Assembly: GCA_035513055.1 (NCBI GenBank)
Contig: DATKCT010000063.1
Location: 1 to 64,000, forward strand
DNA from: DATKCT01 sp035513055
GTDB lineage: Bacteria; Verrucomicrobiota; Verrucomicrobiia; Verrucomicrobiales; DEV007
Length of the DNA stretch: 64,000 nt
Direction of reading: 5' to 3'
Shown: positions 7,438-15,351 of the stretch, in pieces
How positions within the stretch are numbered: the stretch's first letter is position 1
Layout of the letters: the number at the start of each line of letters is the position of its first letter
Position numbers and translations under genes: made by a program
The notes under the pieces: model-generated
Database searches by the model: none
What the model was told of the DNA's origin: nothing
Seen by the model: the letters and a program-made list of their open reading frames with translations, nothing else

Positions 7438-8814
7438 TCAATCCCCGGCGGCTTCGGCGCCATCGTGCACGAGCTGGGTGAGGGATTTCCCGCGGCAGCG
7501 GAGGCGCAGGAAGATCCAGACGGAGGCGGAGGCCAACAGAAAGGCCCAAGGCCACCATTGCAGGCAAGCGGCGAAAACCGGGAGCGAGCCCGTGTCGATT
7601 CCCGGTTGGGCGGCTCGAACGGCGAGGGTTTGGGCGCCGTAAAGCAGCATGATCAGACCGTAGCTGGCGTTCATAGCCAGCCCGCGGAAGCTCAGGGCGG
7701 TGGCGCGGTGGGAGGAGCCGGTGACGCGGTTGAGATGGTTAGACAGGAAGAAGTGCAAGAAGCGCATGGCGATCCAGAGCGGCACGACGAGGAGCACACC
7801 GTAGTGGCGGACCGGATGGGCGAGGCCCTGAAGACCAGCGAAGGCGAGCAGGAAGACGAGAAAGAACTGGAAGCTCGCCGTGGTCCGGTGAGCAAGGCGT
7901 TCAACGATCCAGGCGGCTCCGAGAGCCAGAAGAGAACCGGCGGCTCCGATGAGACCGAAGTGGCGTTCAGGAATCTCGATGAGGCGGTAGAAATTGCTCG
8001 AGATGGTGTAAAAAAGGCGGATGAAGCTGTCGAAAGTGATGCCGAAGAGGATAAGCAGCAGTGGCGCTGGAGTGCGGAGGATCCAGCGTCCGGTGGTCAG
8101 GGTGCGGCGGAGGGAAGCGAGGAGAGCAGCGCGCGCCGGGCCAGTATGGCGTTGTTGGGGTGTTTCTTGAAGACGCAAGGCGATGCCGAGAGTGAGGAGG
8201 GCGGTGGTGATATTGAGGAGAATGGGAAACTTGACCGCGGCGGCCCGGGTGACGTGGAGATCGAGGCCAGCGAAGGCGGCGAGGCGGTTGACCATCTCTG
8301 GATCGTAGACCCAGGCGCCGATGATGGTGACGCCGATAAAGGCGACGGCCTGCCAATGCATGAGGCGGCTCATGAGGCGCGGCCAAACCTGGAGGCGTTG
8401 GGACGGCGGTATGCAGTCGTAGGCCAAGGCCTCGTCCGCCCCGCTGGCTGAGGCTTCGGCGGCGCCGCTGACGATGCGGTTGGCCAGGAAGAGGAGCAAG
8501 CAGGCCCAACCGCCTCCCACTGGGGCGAGGGCCAGGACGACCATCTCCACGACCATGAGAATGGCGGCGGCGACGACCAGCGTTTTTCGACCGAGTTGAT
8601 CGGCGAGCGCCCCGGACGGCACTTCGAGCAAGACGATGGAAGCGGCCCATACTGCGTTGAGCAGGGCGAACTGGCCCATGGTCAGCCCGTGATCGAGAAA
8701 GAGGACAGTGTAGACCGGGTAGTAAAAGCGGGCGTTGAAGAAGACCCGGAAAAGCAGGAAGCAGCGCAGATTGCGACGGACTTCGGCGGAGAGGGCGTCG
8801 AGCGGATCCGCCAT
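7438..8814 (-). CDS. Major facilitator superfamily transporter
   Basis: A 458-residue integral membrane protein with about twelve hydrophobic segments in two halves separated by a polar loop (around QETPQQRHTGPARAAL). It carries the MFS loop signature GALADQLGRKT after helix two, and begins with a cytoplasmic tail followed by a first helix containing YYPVYTVLFLDHG. This resembles drug or metabolite exporters of the MFS, but the substrate cannot be read from the sequence. The gene converges on the vWA operon with only 23 bases between the stops. It sits upstream in orientation of no obvious partner, so it may be monocistronic. Confidence 0.85.
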   Translation of the reverse strand: MADPLDALSAEVRRNLRCFLLFRVFFNARFYYPVYTVLFLDHGLTMGQFALLNAVWAASIVLLEVPSGALADQLGRKTLVVAAAILMVVEMVVLALAPVGGGWACLLLFLANRIVSGAAEASASGADEALAYDCIPPSQRLQVWPRLMSRLMHWQAVAFIGVTIIGAWVYDPEMVNRLAAFAGLDLHVTRAAAVKFPILLNITTALLTLGIALRLQETPQQRHTGPARAALLASLRRTLTTGRWILRTPAPLLLILFGITFDSFIRLFYTISSNFYRLIEIPERHFGLIGAAGSLLALGAAWIVERLAHRTTASFQFFLVFLLAFAGLQGLAHPVRHYGVLLVVPLWIAMRFLHFFLSNHLNRVTGSSHRATALSFRGLAMNASYGLIMLLYGAQTLAVRAAQPGIDTGSLPVFAACLQWWPWAFLLASASVWIFLRLRCRGKSLTQLVHDGAEAAGD

Positions 8815-8856
8815 GCTGGATGGGGAAGGAGAAAGCGGGGAGAGGGCCGCGCCAGC

Positions 8857-9570
8857 CTAACCGAAGCGCAGGTAGAGAATTCGCCCGCACTGCTCGCAAT
8901 GGGTGAGTTCCTTGGCGGCGCGAGCGCGGTGCAATGTCGATGTGGTCACTTTCATGTGGCAACCGCCGCAGTTGCTCGAATCGGGATCGAGTTCGACCAC
9001 GGCGGAATCGCCCTTGCTTTTGAGGATGCGTTCGTAGAGGCGCAGGGCGCTCTCTTCCACGCCGGCGGCCAGGCGGGCGCGCTCCTCTTCGACTTCGAGG
9101 AGACGGGTTTGCTCGGTGCCGCGCCGCTCTTGCAGGGCGGCCAGTTCGAGTTCGACTTGTTTTTGAACGGTCGTCAAGGACTCGCGGGCCTGGCTGACTT
9201 CGGCTTGCAGACTTTCGCCTTTCTCCATGAATTCGAGGACACGGTCCTCGAGTTGCGAAACGTCCTTTTCGTAGCGTTCGATTTCGTGAGCGAGGGCGCG
9301 GTATTCCTCGTTTTTCCGAGTTTCGAACTGTTGGTTTTTGAGGCGCAGAATGGTCTGCCGCCGGGTCTCGATATCGAGTTCGAGGGCCTTCATAGCCACT
9401 TCGTTTTCGCGGAGGCGATCGCGAGCAGCTTCAGAGCGGGCTTGTTCTGCGGCGAGTCGCGAACGGCCGAGTTCCTCCTCGCGGGGCAGACGTTGGAGGT
9501 CTTGTCGAAGACGGCGGATTCGGATATCGCGGTCCTGGAGAACAAGAAGTTGCTCGACGGCTGGCAGCAT
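8857..9570 (-). CDS. Coiled-coil zinc-ribbon protein (DUF164/C4-type zinc ribbon family)
   Basis: The 237-residue product has a long heptad-rich coiled coil (about residues 5-185, charged E/R/Q/L pattern) followed by a C4 zinc ribbon: NCGGCHMKV and, further on, HCEQCGRIL. This is the layout of the CT398/Cj-type DUF164 family, proposed nucleic-acid or secretion-associated adaptors; molecular function is not settled. A longer frame exists, but the ATG at the start of MLPAVEQLLVLQDRD matches the family start and leaves a 16-base gap from the nagZ stop. The pair is probably co-transcribed, as DUF164 proteins often sit with cell-wall or RNA-metabolism genes. Confidence 0.85.
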   Translation of the reverse strand: MLPAVEQLLVLQDRDIRIRRLRQDLQRLPREEELGRSRLAAEQARSEAARDRLRENEVAMKALELDIETRRQTILRLKNQQFETRKNEEYRALAHEIERYEKDVSQLEDRVLEFMEKGESLQAEVSQARESLTTVQKQVELELAALQERRGTEQTRLLEVEEERARLAAGVEESALRLYERILKSKGDSAVVELDPDSSNCGGCHMKVTTSTLHRARAAKELTHCEQCGRILYLRFG

Positions 9571-9586
9571 GAGCGCCTCGAAGGGG

Positions 9587-10693
9587 TCAGTAGGTTTCGA
9601 CAGGGGAGCGTTTTCCGTCTTCTGGGCTGCGCTCGAGAGCGCGGCCGGGGCCAAGCGTGGCCACGCGGTGATTCCAGACGGCGCGATCCAAAGAGGCGAA
9701 AGCCTCTTGAGAAAAGGGTGAGGGAGGCGCCAAGCGGCGCTTGAGCTTCTCGATGCGTTCGAGGGCGGCATCGAGGAGGACGTGGGGGAGACCGGCGAGA
9801 CAGTTTTTAGCGGACTCGACCATTTCCAATCGATGGCAGATCATGAGCATATCGTTTCCGGCTTCCAAAGCGCAGCGAACGACGCTGGGGAATGGGACCT
9901 CGCGGAGAATGGCGCCCATGTCCAGGTCGTCGGTCATGATCAGCCCTTCATAACCGAGTTGGTCGCGCAGCACTCCGGTGACGATATTCCGCGACAGCGA
10001 GGCTGGCCAGCGAGGGCGGCCGGCGTCCCAAGCCGGATAATGGGAATGACAGGTCATGATGCTGTCGAGGTCGAGGGCCAGCGCCCGGAATGGGGCGAGT
10101 TCGTGTTTTTCGAGGTCATCGCGGGAGAGAGGGATGACGGGAAGTTCTTCATGGGCATCGACGGCGGCGCGGGAATAGCCGGGGAAGTGTTTTCCACAGG
10201 AAAGAATGCGTTCTGCGCGGAGGGCGGCGTTGAACGTGCTGGCGTTGTCGATGACCTCGTTCGCGGTCGAGCCGTAGCACCGGCCTTTGAGGGAATTGCC
10301 GGCTTCGTCATCGAAGGCGATATCCAGCACCGGGCACAGATCGAGGTTGAATCCGAAGAGACGCAACAAGCGACCGGTCAACCGGCCGTGCTCTTCGATG
10401 AGGCGCCGCTCGCCTTTTTCGCGGAGTTGGCGGGCGCTGGGAGGTTCGTTCCCGATGAGGCGCAGCCTCGAGACACGGCCGCCCTCCTGGTCGATGGCGA
10501 CGATTGGAGGAAAATGGGAGAGATCCCGGAGATCGTCGATCAGCTTGCGGAGCTGAGCCGGGGACTCGATATTCCGGCCGAAAAGAATGAACCCGCCTGC
10601 TTGGAGTCGGCGGAGGCGTGCGGCGGTTTCGGCATCGAGCCCGGGTCCCGGAATTCCGGTGAGGAGCAGTTGACCCAGAAACCGTTCTTCCAT
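9587..10693 (-). CDS. nagZ: Beta-N-acetylhexosaminidase (GH3, NagZ type)
   Basis: A 368-residue single-domain glycoside hydrolase family 3 enzyme. It removes N-acetylglucosamine from anhydromuropeptides in peptidoglycan recycling. The diagnostic IDQEGGRVSRL segment, the catalytic-loop motif KHFPGYSRAAVDAHEELP with the Asp-x-His dyad (DAH), and the nucleophile strand MTDDLDM are all visible. The canonical loop is usually KHFPGHG, and here the HG is YS, a local variation. I start at the ATG of MEERFLGQLLLTG; an upstream arginine-rich extension looks spurious. The enzyme lacks a signal peptide and should be cytoplasmic. It is divergently transcribed from rsfS. Confidence 0.92.
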   Translation of the reverse strand: MEERFLGQLLLTGIPGPGLDAETAARLRRLQAGGFILFGRNIESPAQLRKLIDDLRDLSHFPPIVAIDQEGGRVSRLRLIGNEPPSARQLREKGERRLIEEHGRLTGRLLRLFGFNLDLCPVLDIAFDDEAGNSLKGRCYGSTANEVIDNASTFNAALRAERILSCGKHFPGYSRAAVDAHEELPVIPLSRDDLEKHELAPFRALALDLDSIMTCHSHYPAWDAGRPRWPASLSRNIVTGVLRDQLGYEGLIMTDDLDMGAILREVPFPSVVRCALEAGNDMLMICHRLEMVESAKNCLAGLPHVLLDAALERIEKLKRRLAPPSPFSQEAFASLDRAVWNHRVATLGPGRALERSPEDGKRSPVETY

Positions 10694-10868
10694 AGGGTGA
10701 GGCTGTCTAGCAGTGGCGGCAGCAAAATTCAAAGGCTTTTTCCCGGCGCCAAGTCTGGTTACCCGAGCAATGCGGCGCGGGCGGCGCGAAGTCATTTCCG
10801 CAGGCCGGGGGGCCAAACCGATGCGTCCGAGGTTGCCGGGCCCCTAAACCGGGTCGATCTCTGTCATC

Positions 10869-11285
10869 ATGTCCAAGGCCACCGCGCGTCGATCATCCCT
10901 CGAAGGAGTGGACCTTGCATGCCGGTGTGCGCTGCGGGCGGACGCGCTGCAGGCCGAGGATGTGCGAGTACTCGATCTTCGCGGTATCTCTCAGTTGACG
11001 GACTTCTTCGTGATCGCGTCGGGGACCTCCTTGCCCCAACTGAAGGCGATCCGGGATGAGGTCCGGGATGGCTTGGTTGCGGAAGCGGACTTGCGTCCGG
11101 CCCACCGGGAGGACACAGCGGAAAGTCTCTGGATCGTTCTCGATTACATCGACGTGATGGTGCACATCTTTCACCGTGACCTGCGGAAGTATTACGCATT
11201 GGAAGACCTTTGGTCGGACGCGCGAGAGGTCGATTGGGGAAAGGGGGAGGCGTTGCCCGGGGAGGGCGGGGACGGTGCGCGTTGA
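10869..11285 (+). CDS. rsfS: Ribosomal silencing factor RsfS (Iojap family)
   Basis: A 138-residue RsfS/Iojap protein. In other bacteria it binds ribosomal protein uL14 and blocks subunit joining under starvation. Family hallmarks are the strand and helix VRVLDLRGISQLTDFFVIAS, the downstream SLPQLKAIRDEV helix, and the closing DVMVHIFHRDLRKYYALEDLW with W followed by acidic residues. The acidic tail (GKGEALPGEGGDG) overlaps the GTG start of cinA by eleven bases, suggesting coupling. It is divergent from nagZ across about 175 bases that must hold both promoters. Confidence 0.94.
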   Translation: MSKATARRSSLEGVDLACRCALRADALQAEDVRVLDLRGISQLTDFFVIASGTSLPQLKAIRDEVRDGLVAEADLRPAHREDTAESLWIVLDYIDVMVHIFHRDLRKYYALEDLWSDAREVDWGKGEALPGEGGDGAR

Positions 11286-12506
11286 GCTGATCACGACGGG
11301 CACAGAGCTGCTGCTGGGCCGCACGTTGAACACGCACGTCCGTTTCGTGGCGGAGTCCCTCTTTCCCTTGGGGCTTCGGCTCGAGCGGCAGACAGCGATC
11401 CCGGATGGTGACGGCATCCGGCAGGCTTTGCAGGAAAGCTTCGGCCGCTGCGACCTCCTGATCGTGACCGGTGGGCTGGGTCCCACCAGCGACGACTTGA
11501 CTCGCGAGATCACGGCGGAGTTGCTCGGCCGCGAACTCGTCCTCGACGAAGCGTCGGCGGCGTGGATCCGCTCATATTATGAGGCGCGAGGCCGGGGTTT
11601 CGATCCGGGCGGCAGACGGCAAGCCATGGCGCCGCGCGGCGCCGAGGTGTTGCCGAATCCGCAAGGAACGGCGCCGGGACTTTTTTTGCTGGAGAGACGG
11701 GCCGTCCGCCTTTGTTTTTGCTGCCGGGTCCGCCCAGGGAACTGTATCCGATGTTCGCTGCGGAGGTCCGGCCGCGAATCGAAGCCTTGCTGGGCGGGCT
11801 CGGGGATGTGGAATGCCGGGAGTGGGTCTTCGCCGGGCTGGGTGAATCGGACCTGGCGGAGCGCTTGGCGCCCGTCCTGCTCGGGTTTGAGGGACTCGAA
11901 GTCGGCTATTGTGCGGGCTCCTCGAGCGTTCGGCTGCGTGGAATCGGCAGGCCCGAGCTGCTCGAGAAAGTCGATGCGGCGGTCGTGGAGACCTTTCCCT
12001 ATCAAGCGGCAAGCAGCCATGGGGAGACGATGGAAGAGGTGGTGGTGGGGCTGCTGAAGCAGCGGGGAGAATGGGTCAGCGCGGCCGAATCCTGCACCGG
12101 AGGCCTAATCGCGCACCGCCTGACGAATGTCCCCGGAGCGTCGGCGGTATTGGGCACGAGCTTTGTCACTTATGCGAACGAAGCCAAAACCGGGCTGCTC
12201 GGCGTTTCGGAGGCGTTGTTGCGGGAGCGGGGCGCGGTCAGTCCGGAAACGGCGGAGGCGATGGCGCAGGGTTGCCTTGCGGCATCGGGAGCGGACTGGG
12301 CCCTGGCGGTCACCGGCATTGCCGGACCTTCCGGCGGAAGCGCGGAGAAACCGGTTGGCACAGTGTGGATCGCCGTAGCCGGCAAAGGCCTTGAGACGGT
12401 AGTGAGAAAAGGCTTTTTCCCGGTGGACCGGGAGACCTTTAAGCTGCGGGCGTCGGAGAAAGCGCTGGATTTGCTGCGGCGGCGGATGTTAGGATTCCCG
12501 TCTTGA
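11275..12506 (+). CDS. cinA: CinA nicotinamide-nucleotide amidase, reading frame interrupted by a -1 shift
   Basis: The N-terminal molybdopterin-binding-like domain starts at the GTG giving RVELITTGTELLLGRTLNT and continues through VTGGLGPTSDDLT. The C-terminal NMN deamidase domain has AAESCTGGLIAHRLT and AVTGIAGPSGGSAEKPVGTV. The two halves are in different frames: the first frame runs on to a stop at 12057, while the second picks up near LFLLPGPPRELYPMF and ends here. One extra T in the T7 run at 11681-11687 would restore a 410-residue CinA, the usual family length. Translation gives either a truncated 260-residue protein or full CinA if slippage occurs. Assembly error, true decay and recoding remain open. 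It overlaps rsfS. Confidence 0.85.
11681..11687 (+). other. Seven-T homopolymer at the cinA frame change (possible slippery site)
   Basis: Within cinA the zero-frame codons CTT-TTT-TTG cover a run of seven T. A one-base backward slip here, or one missing T in the assembly, moves decoding into the frame encoding AGETGRPPLFLLPGPP, which joins the halves seamlessly. No obvious downstream stimulatory structure was identified by eye. Confidence 0.7.
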
Positions 12507-12526
12507 ACGCGTATCCAAGATAAAGA

Positions 12527-14491
12527 ATGATGACGTTGCTGCTGGCTCTCGGGGCGTTTGTCTTGTATTTTGCGGCCTACCATACGTATGGCCGGTGGCT
12601 GGCCCGGCGTCTCTTCCGGCTCGATCCGAAAGCGACGACTCCGAGCGTGGAGGTGAATGACGACCAAGACTACGTTCCCACCTCGAAGGGCATTGTTTTT
12701 GGACACCACTTCACTTCGATCGCTGGAACAGGGCCGATCGTTGGTCCGGCCTTGGCCATCATCTGGGGGTGGGTCCCGGCTCTGCTTTGGGTCGTGTTCG
12801 GGTCGATCCTCATCGGGGCTGTGCACGACCTGGGGGCGTTGGTGGTGAGCCTGCGAAACCGGGGAATGACCGTGGGCGAGATCGCCGGGCGGGTGATCAG
12901 TCCCCGCGCCCGGCTCTTGTTTCTGTTTATCTTGTTGTTCGCCTTGTGGGTGGTGCTGGCGATTTTCGGTTTGGTCATCGCCAGTGTCTTCACCAATTTT
13001 CCGCAGGCGATCTTGCCTGTATTTCTGCAGATCCCCATTGCGGTGTGGATCGGGATGACTGTGCACCGGAAGGGACGGAAGCTTTTGATTCCGTCGCTGG
13101 CGGCCCTGGGGCTGATGTATTTAACGGTGTGGTTTGGAGCGGCGTGTCCGGGGTTGGAATGGACTGGTGGAGCGTTGGGAGGAGGCATTCAACAACTCAA
13201 CGCGGCTATGGCGCAGTGGCCCGTCTGGGTCTGGGTGGCCGTTCTACTGTCGTATTGCTATGTGGCCAGCGTGCTTCCGGTTTGGGTTCTGCTGCAACCG
13301 CGGGACTATATCAACAGTCTGCAACTAATCAGTTCACTGGCGCTGCTCCTCACTGGTTTGGCGATCGCTGCGGTGATCGGTGGGGTCGCGCCTACAGGCG
13401 CGGGAGAACGGATGCCCCTGGAGTTGGTGGCTCCGGCGGTGAACTGGAAGCCTCTGCACGCTCCCCCCTTGGCGCCATTCCTCTTCGTGACCATCGCTTG
13501 CGGCGCCATCAGTGGATTCCATTGTCTGGTCAGCAGCGGCACGAGCAGCAAACAGTTGCGGAATGAGGCCGACGCCCAGTTTGTGGGCTATGGTTCCATG
13601 CTGTTGGAGGGTTTCCTGGCGACGCTGGTTATTCTGGCGGTGGCGGCGGGGATCGGTTTCGGCTGGCCGGCCAAGTTCGGGAGCAGCGCCGGCGCCGAAC
13701 TCTGGCAAACGCTTTACGCGGACTGGTCTACGGTCACTTCGGGAACCGCGATCGGCGCTTTTGTTGTCGGAGCGGCGAACTTTTTGCAAGCCGCCGGCGT
13801 TCCGGAAGTGATGGCCACGGCCTTGATGGGAGTCCTCGTGGCTTCTTTCGCGGGAACCACGCTGGACACGGCGACCCGCTTGCAGCGCTACGTCGTGCAG
13901 GAACTGGCCGCGACTTTCGCGCCGCGCGTGTCGCCCACGGCCATGGCCGCGGAAGGCTACGACACGGAATTCAACCGGGGCGTGGTGGTCCGGGGCCGAT
14001 TCTTTCATCCCCTGGTCTGGCTCACCAACAAGCACGGCGCCGCCCTTTTTGCGGTGGGCACGGCCTTTCTGCTGGCGCTCTTTCCCAAGCCGGGAGATCC
14101 TTGGAAGTGGGAAACCATCGGGACAGGCGGTTTGATCCTCTGGCCTCTGTTCGGAGCCATCAATCAGTTATTGGCAGGATTGGCTTTTCTGGTAGTGAGT
14201 TTCTGGTTATGGAGACGGCGGCTTCCGGTGTGGTGCACGGTCTTGCCCATGCTCTTCATGCTCGTGATACCGGCTTGGGCCATGCTGGCGGACGTGCAAC
14301 GCTGGTGGAGCGGCGATCAATACCTGTTGGTCGCGGTCGCCCTTGCTGTTTTTTGCCTGGAACTCTGGTTGGTTGCCGAGGCCGTCCTTCTGTGGCCGAA
14401 AGTGCGAGGCGTTCTGGAACCTGCGCTCCCTCCCCTGGTGCGGGTGGGGCGGCCGGCGACGGCCGCAGCGCGGGGAGGGCGATCGTGTTGA
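12527..14491 (+). CDS. cstA: Carbon starvation protein CstA family transporter
   Basis: A 654-residue polytopic membrane protein of the CstA family, which imports peptides or pyruvate during carbon limitation. The start is MTLLLALGAFVLYFAAYHTYG with the characteristic DQDYVPTSKGIVFGHHF and GTGPIVGPALAIIWGW blocks, then FHCLVSSGTSSKQL and the C-terminal NQLLAGLAFLV segment. About sixteen hydrophobic stretches are evident. It is 20 bases downstream of cinA and 21 bases upstream of a lipoprotein gene, so the three may share a transcript. The length is slightly below the E. coli protein (about 700), within the family range. Confidence 0.95.
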   Translation: MMTLLLALGAFVLYFAAYHTYGRWLARRLFRLDPKATTPSVEVNDDQDYVPTSKGIVFGHHFTSIAGTGPIVGPALAIIWGWVPALLWVVFGSILIGAVHDLGALVVSLRNRGMTVGEIAGRVISPRARLLFLFILLFALWVVLAIFGLVIASVFTNFPQAILPVFLQIPIAVWIGMTVHRKGRKLLIPSLAALGLMYLTVWFGAACPGLEWTGGALGGGIQQLNAAMAQWPVWVWVAVLLSYCYVASVLPVWVLLQPRDYINSLQLISSLALLLTGLAIAAVIGGVAPTGAGERMPLELVAPAVNWKPLHAPPLAPFLFVTIACGAISGFHCLVSSGTSSKQLRNEADAQFVGYGSMLLEGFLATLVILAVAAGIGFGWPAKFGSSAGAELWQTLYADWSTVTSGTAIGAFVVGAANFLQAAGVPEVMATALMGVLVASFAGTTLDTATRLQRYVVQELAATFAPRVSPTAMAAEGYDTEFNRGVVVRGRFFHPLVWLTNKHGAALFAVGTAFLLALFPKPGDPWKWETIGTGGLILWPLFGAINQLLAGLAFLVVSFWLWRRRLPVWCTVLPMLFMLVIPAWAMLADVQRWWSGDQYLLVAVALAVFCLELWLVAEAVLLWPKVRGVLEPALPPLVRVGRPATAAARGGRSC

Positions 14492-14512
14492 AGATTCGCC
14501 TCCGGGCAGGGA

Positions 14513-15130
14513 ATGACTGTGGAGAGGATGGCCTGGAAAACGGCGACGGCTTTGGCAGCGGGCGGGCGCCATTCCCGCCGCGCTTGGCTGGCCTCGCTCT
14601 GCGGCATGCTTTTGGCCTGCGCGGGTTGTGCGGCCTCGCGCACGGCACGCCGAGCCAAGCCAGTCGACGCGGACGCCTTGTTCCGTCCCGCCCCGCCTCC
14701 GGACAATCCCACTTTTGCTTGGGCGCAGCGCTCCTGTGTTTACTACATCACTTCAGCCCATGACGCCGCGATGCTGCCCTACGGTCGCTTGTCGCGCGGT
14801 CAGCGGGTGATTCTCCGTTCCCGTCAAAGAGGCGGATGGGCCGACATCCAATTGCTGAGCGGAGAGCTGGCGAGCGTCCTCAGCGAAGATGTGGGAACGC
14901 GGCAGCCGGGTCGCGCCGGTTCGAGGGAGGGCGGCCGGACCGCGACGGCGCGCCGGCGGCCAGGGATATTCCGGGGCGGATCCGCTCCCGCAGCGCCGGA
15001 AGCGCCGTTGCCGGAGTCCGGACCCGAAGCGGCCAGTGAGGAAGTGGGCGCTTCCACTTCGTTGTTGATTCCGGAAGATCCCGGCATGCCGAAAACAGGG
15101 GAGGACGGAGTGGAGGGCAGAGAAGAGTAG
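14513..15130 (+). CDS. Lipoprotein with SH3-like domain
   Basis: A 205-residue predicted lipoprotein: a basic N-terminus, a hydrophobic run and a lipobox LLACAGC (cysteine near residue 38). Residues about 60-120 contain CVYYITSAHDAAMLPYG, RLSRGQRVILRSR and GGWADIQLLSG, a bacterial SH3-like fold used for cell-wall or peptide binding. The C-terminal third is low-complexity Gly/Arg/Pro/Glu. The same domain recurs in the exported protein at 24702-25829 on the other strand, with shared GWAD-QL and RG-x-x-V spacing, so they are paralogues. Both are probably envelope proteins. Alternative start: an ATG five codons in. Confidence 0.7.
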   Translation: MTVERMAWKTATALAAGGRHSRRAWLASLCGMLLACAGCAASRTARRAKPVDADALFRPAPPPDNPTFAWAQRSCVYYITSAHDAAMLPYGRLSRGQRVILRSRQRGGWADIQLLSGELASVLSEDVGTRQPGRAGSREGGRTATARRRPGIFRGGSAPAAPEAPLPESGPEAASEEVGASTSLLIPEDPGMPKTGEDGVEGREE

Positions 15131-15351
15131 ATCGCTTTTTTGCTGTAATCTGGTCCGCGAATCTTGACCCGTTCGATCGATCTCACTCAGAGTGCGCGGC
15201 AGCAGCCCACATTTCTCATACCCTTTCTGCGCTCACCCAGCTCTGCTCCCTGAGCGGCGCGTGACCTTGGTGGTAAGGGGCTCGCAGCGTCATGAGACGA
15301 AACGGGATGCGGAATGCGGACTGGACTGGAACTTTCGGGGTCGCCGGCGCC

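Noticed and set aside
7429..8451. Plus-strand acidic frame opposite the MFS transporter
   Set aside because: Glu/Gly-rich mirror of a membrane protein gene; no recognisable domains, and the MFS signature on the other strand is clear.
15211..15240. Possible third copy of the 75-base direct repeat near asnB
   Set aside because: Only about nine bases (ATTTCTCAT) match clearly, which is too little to support homology.
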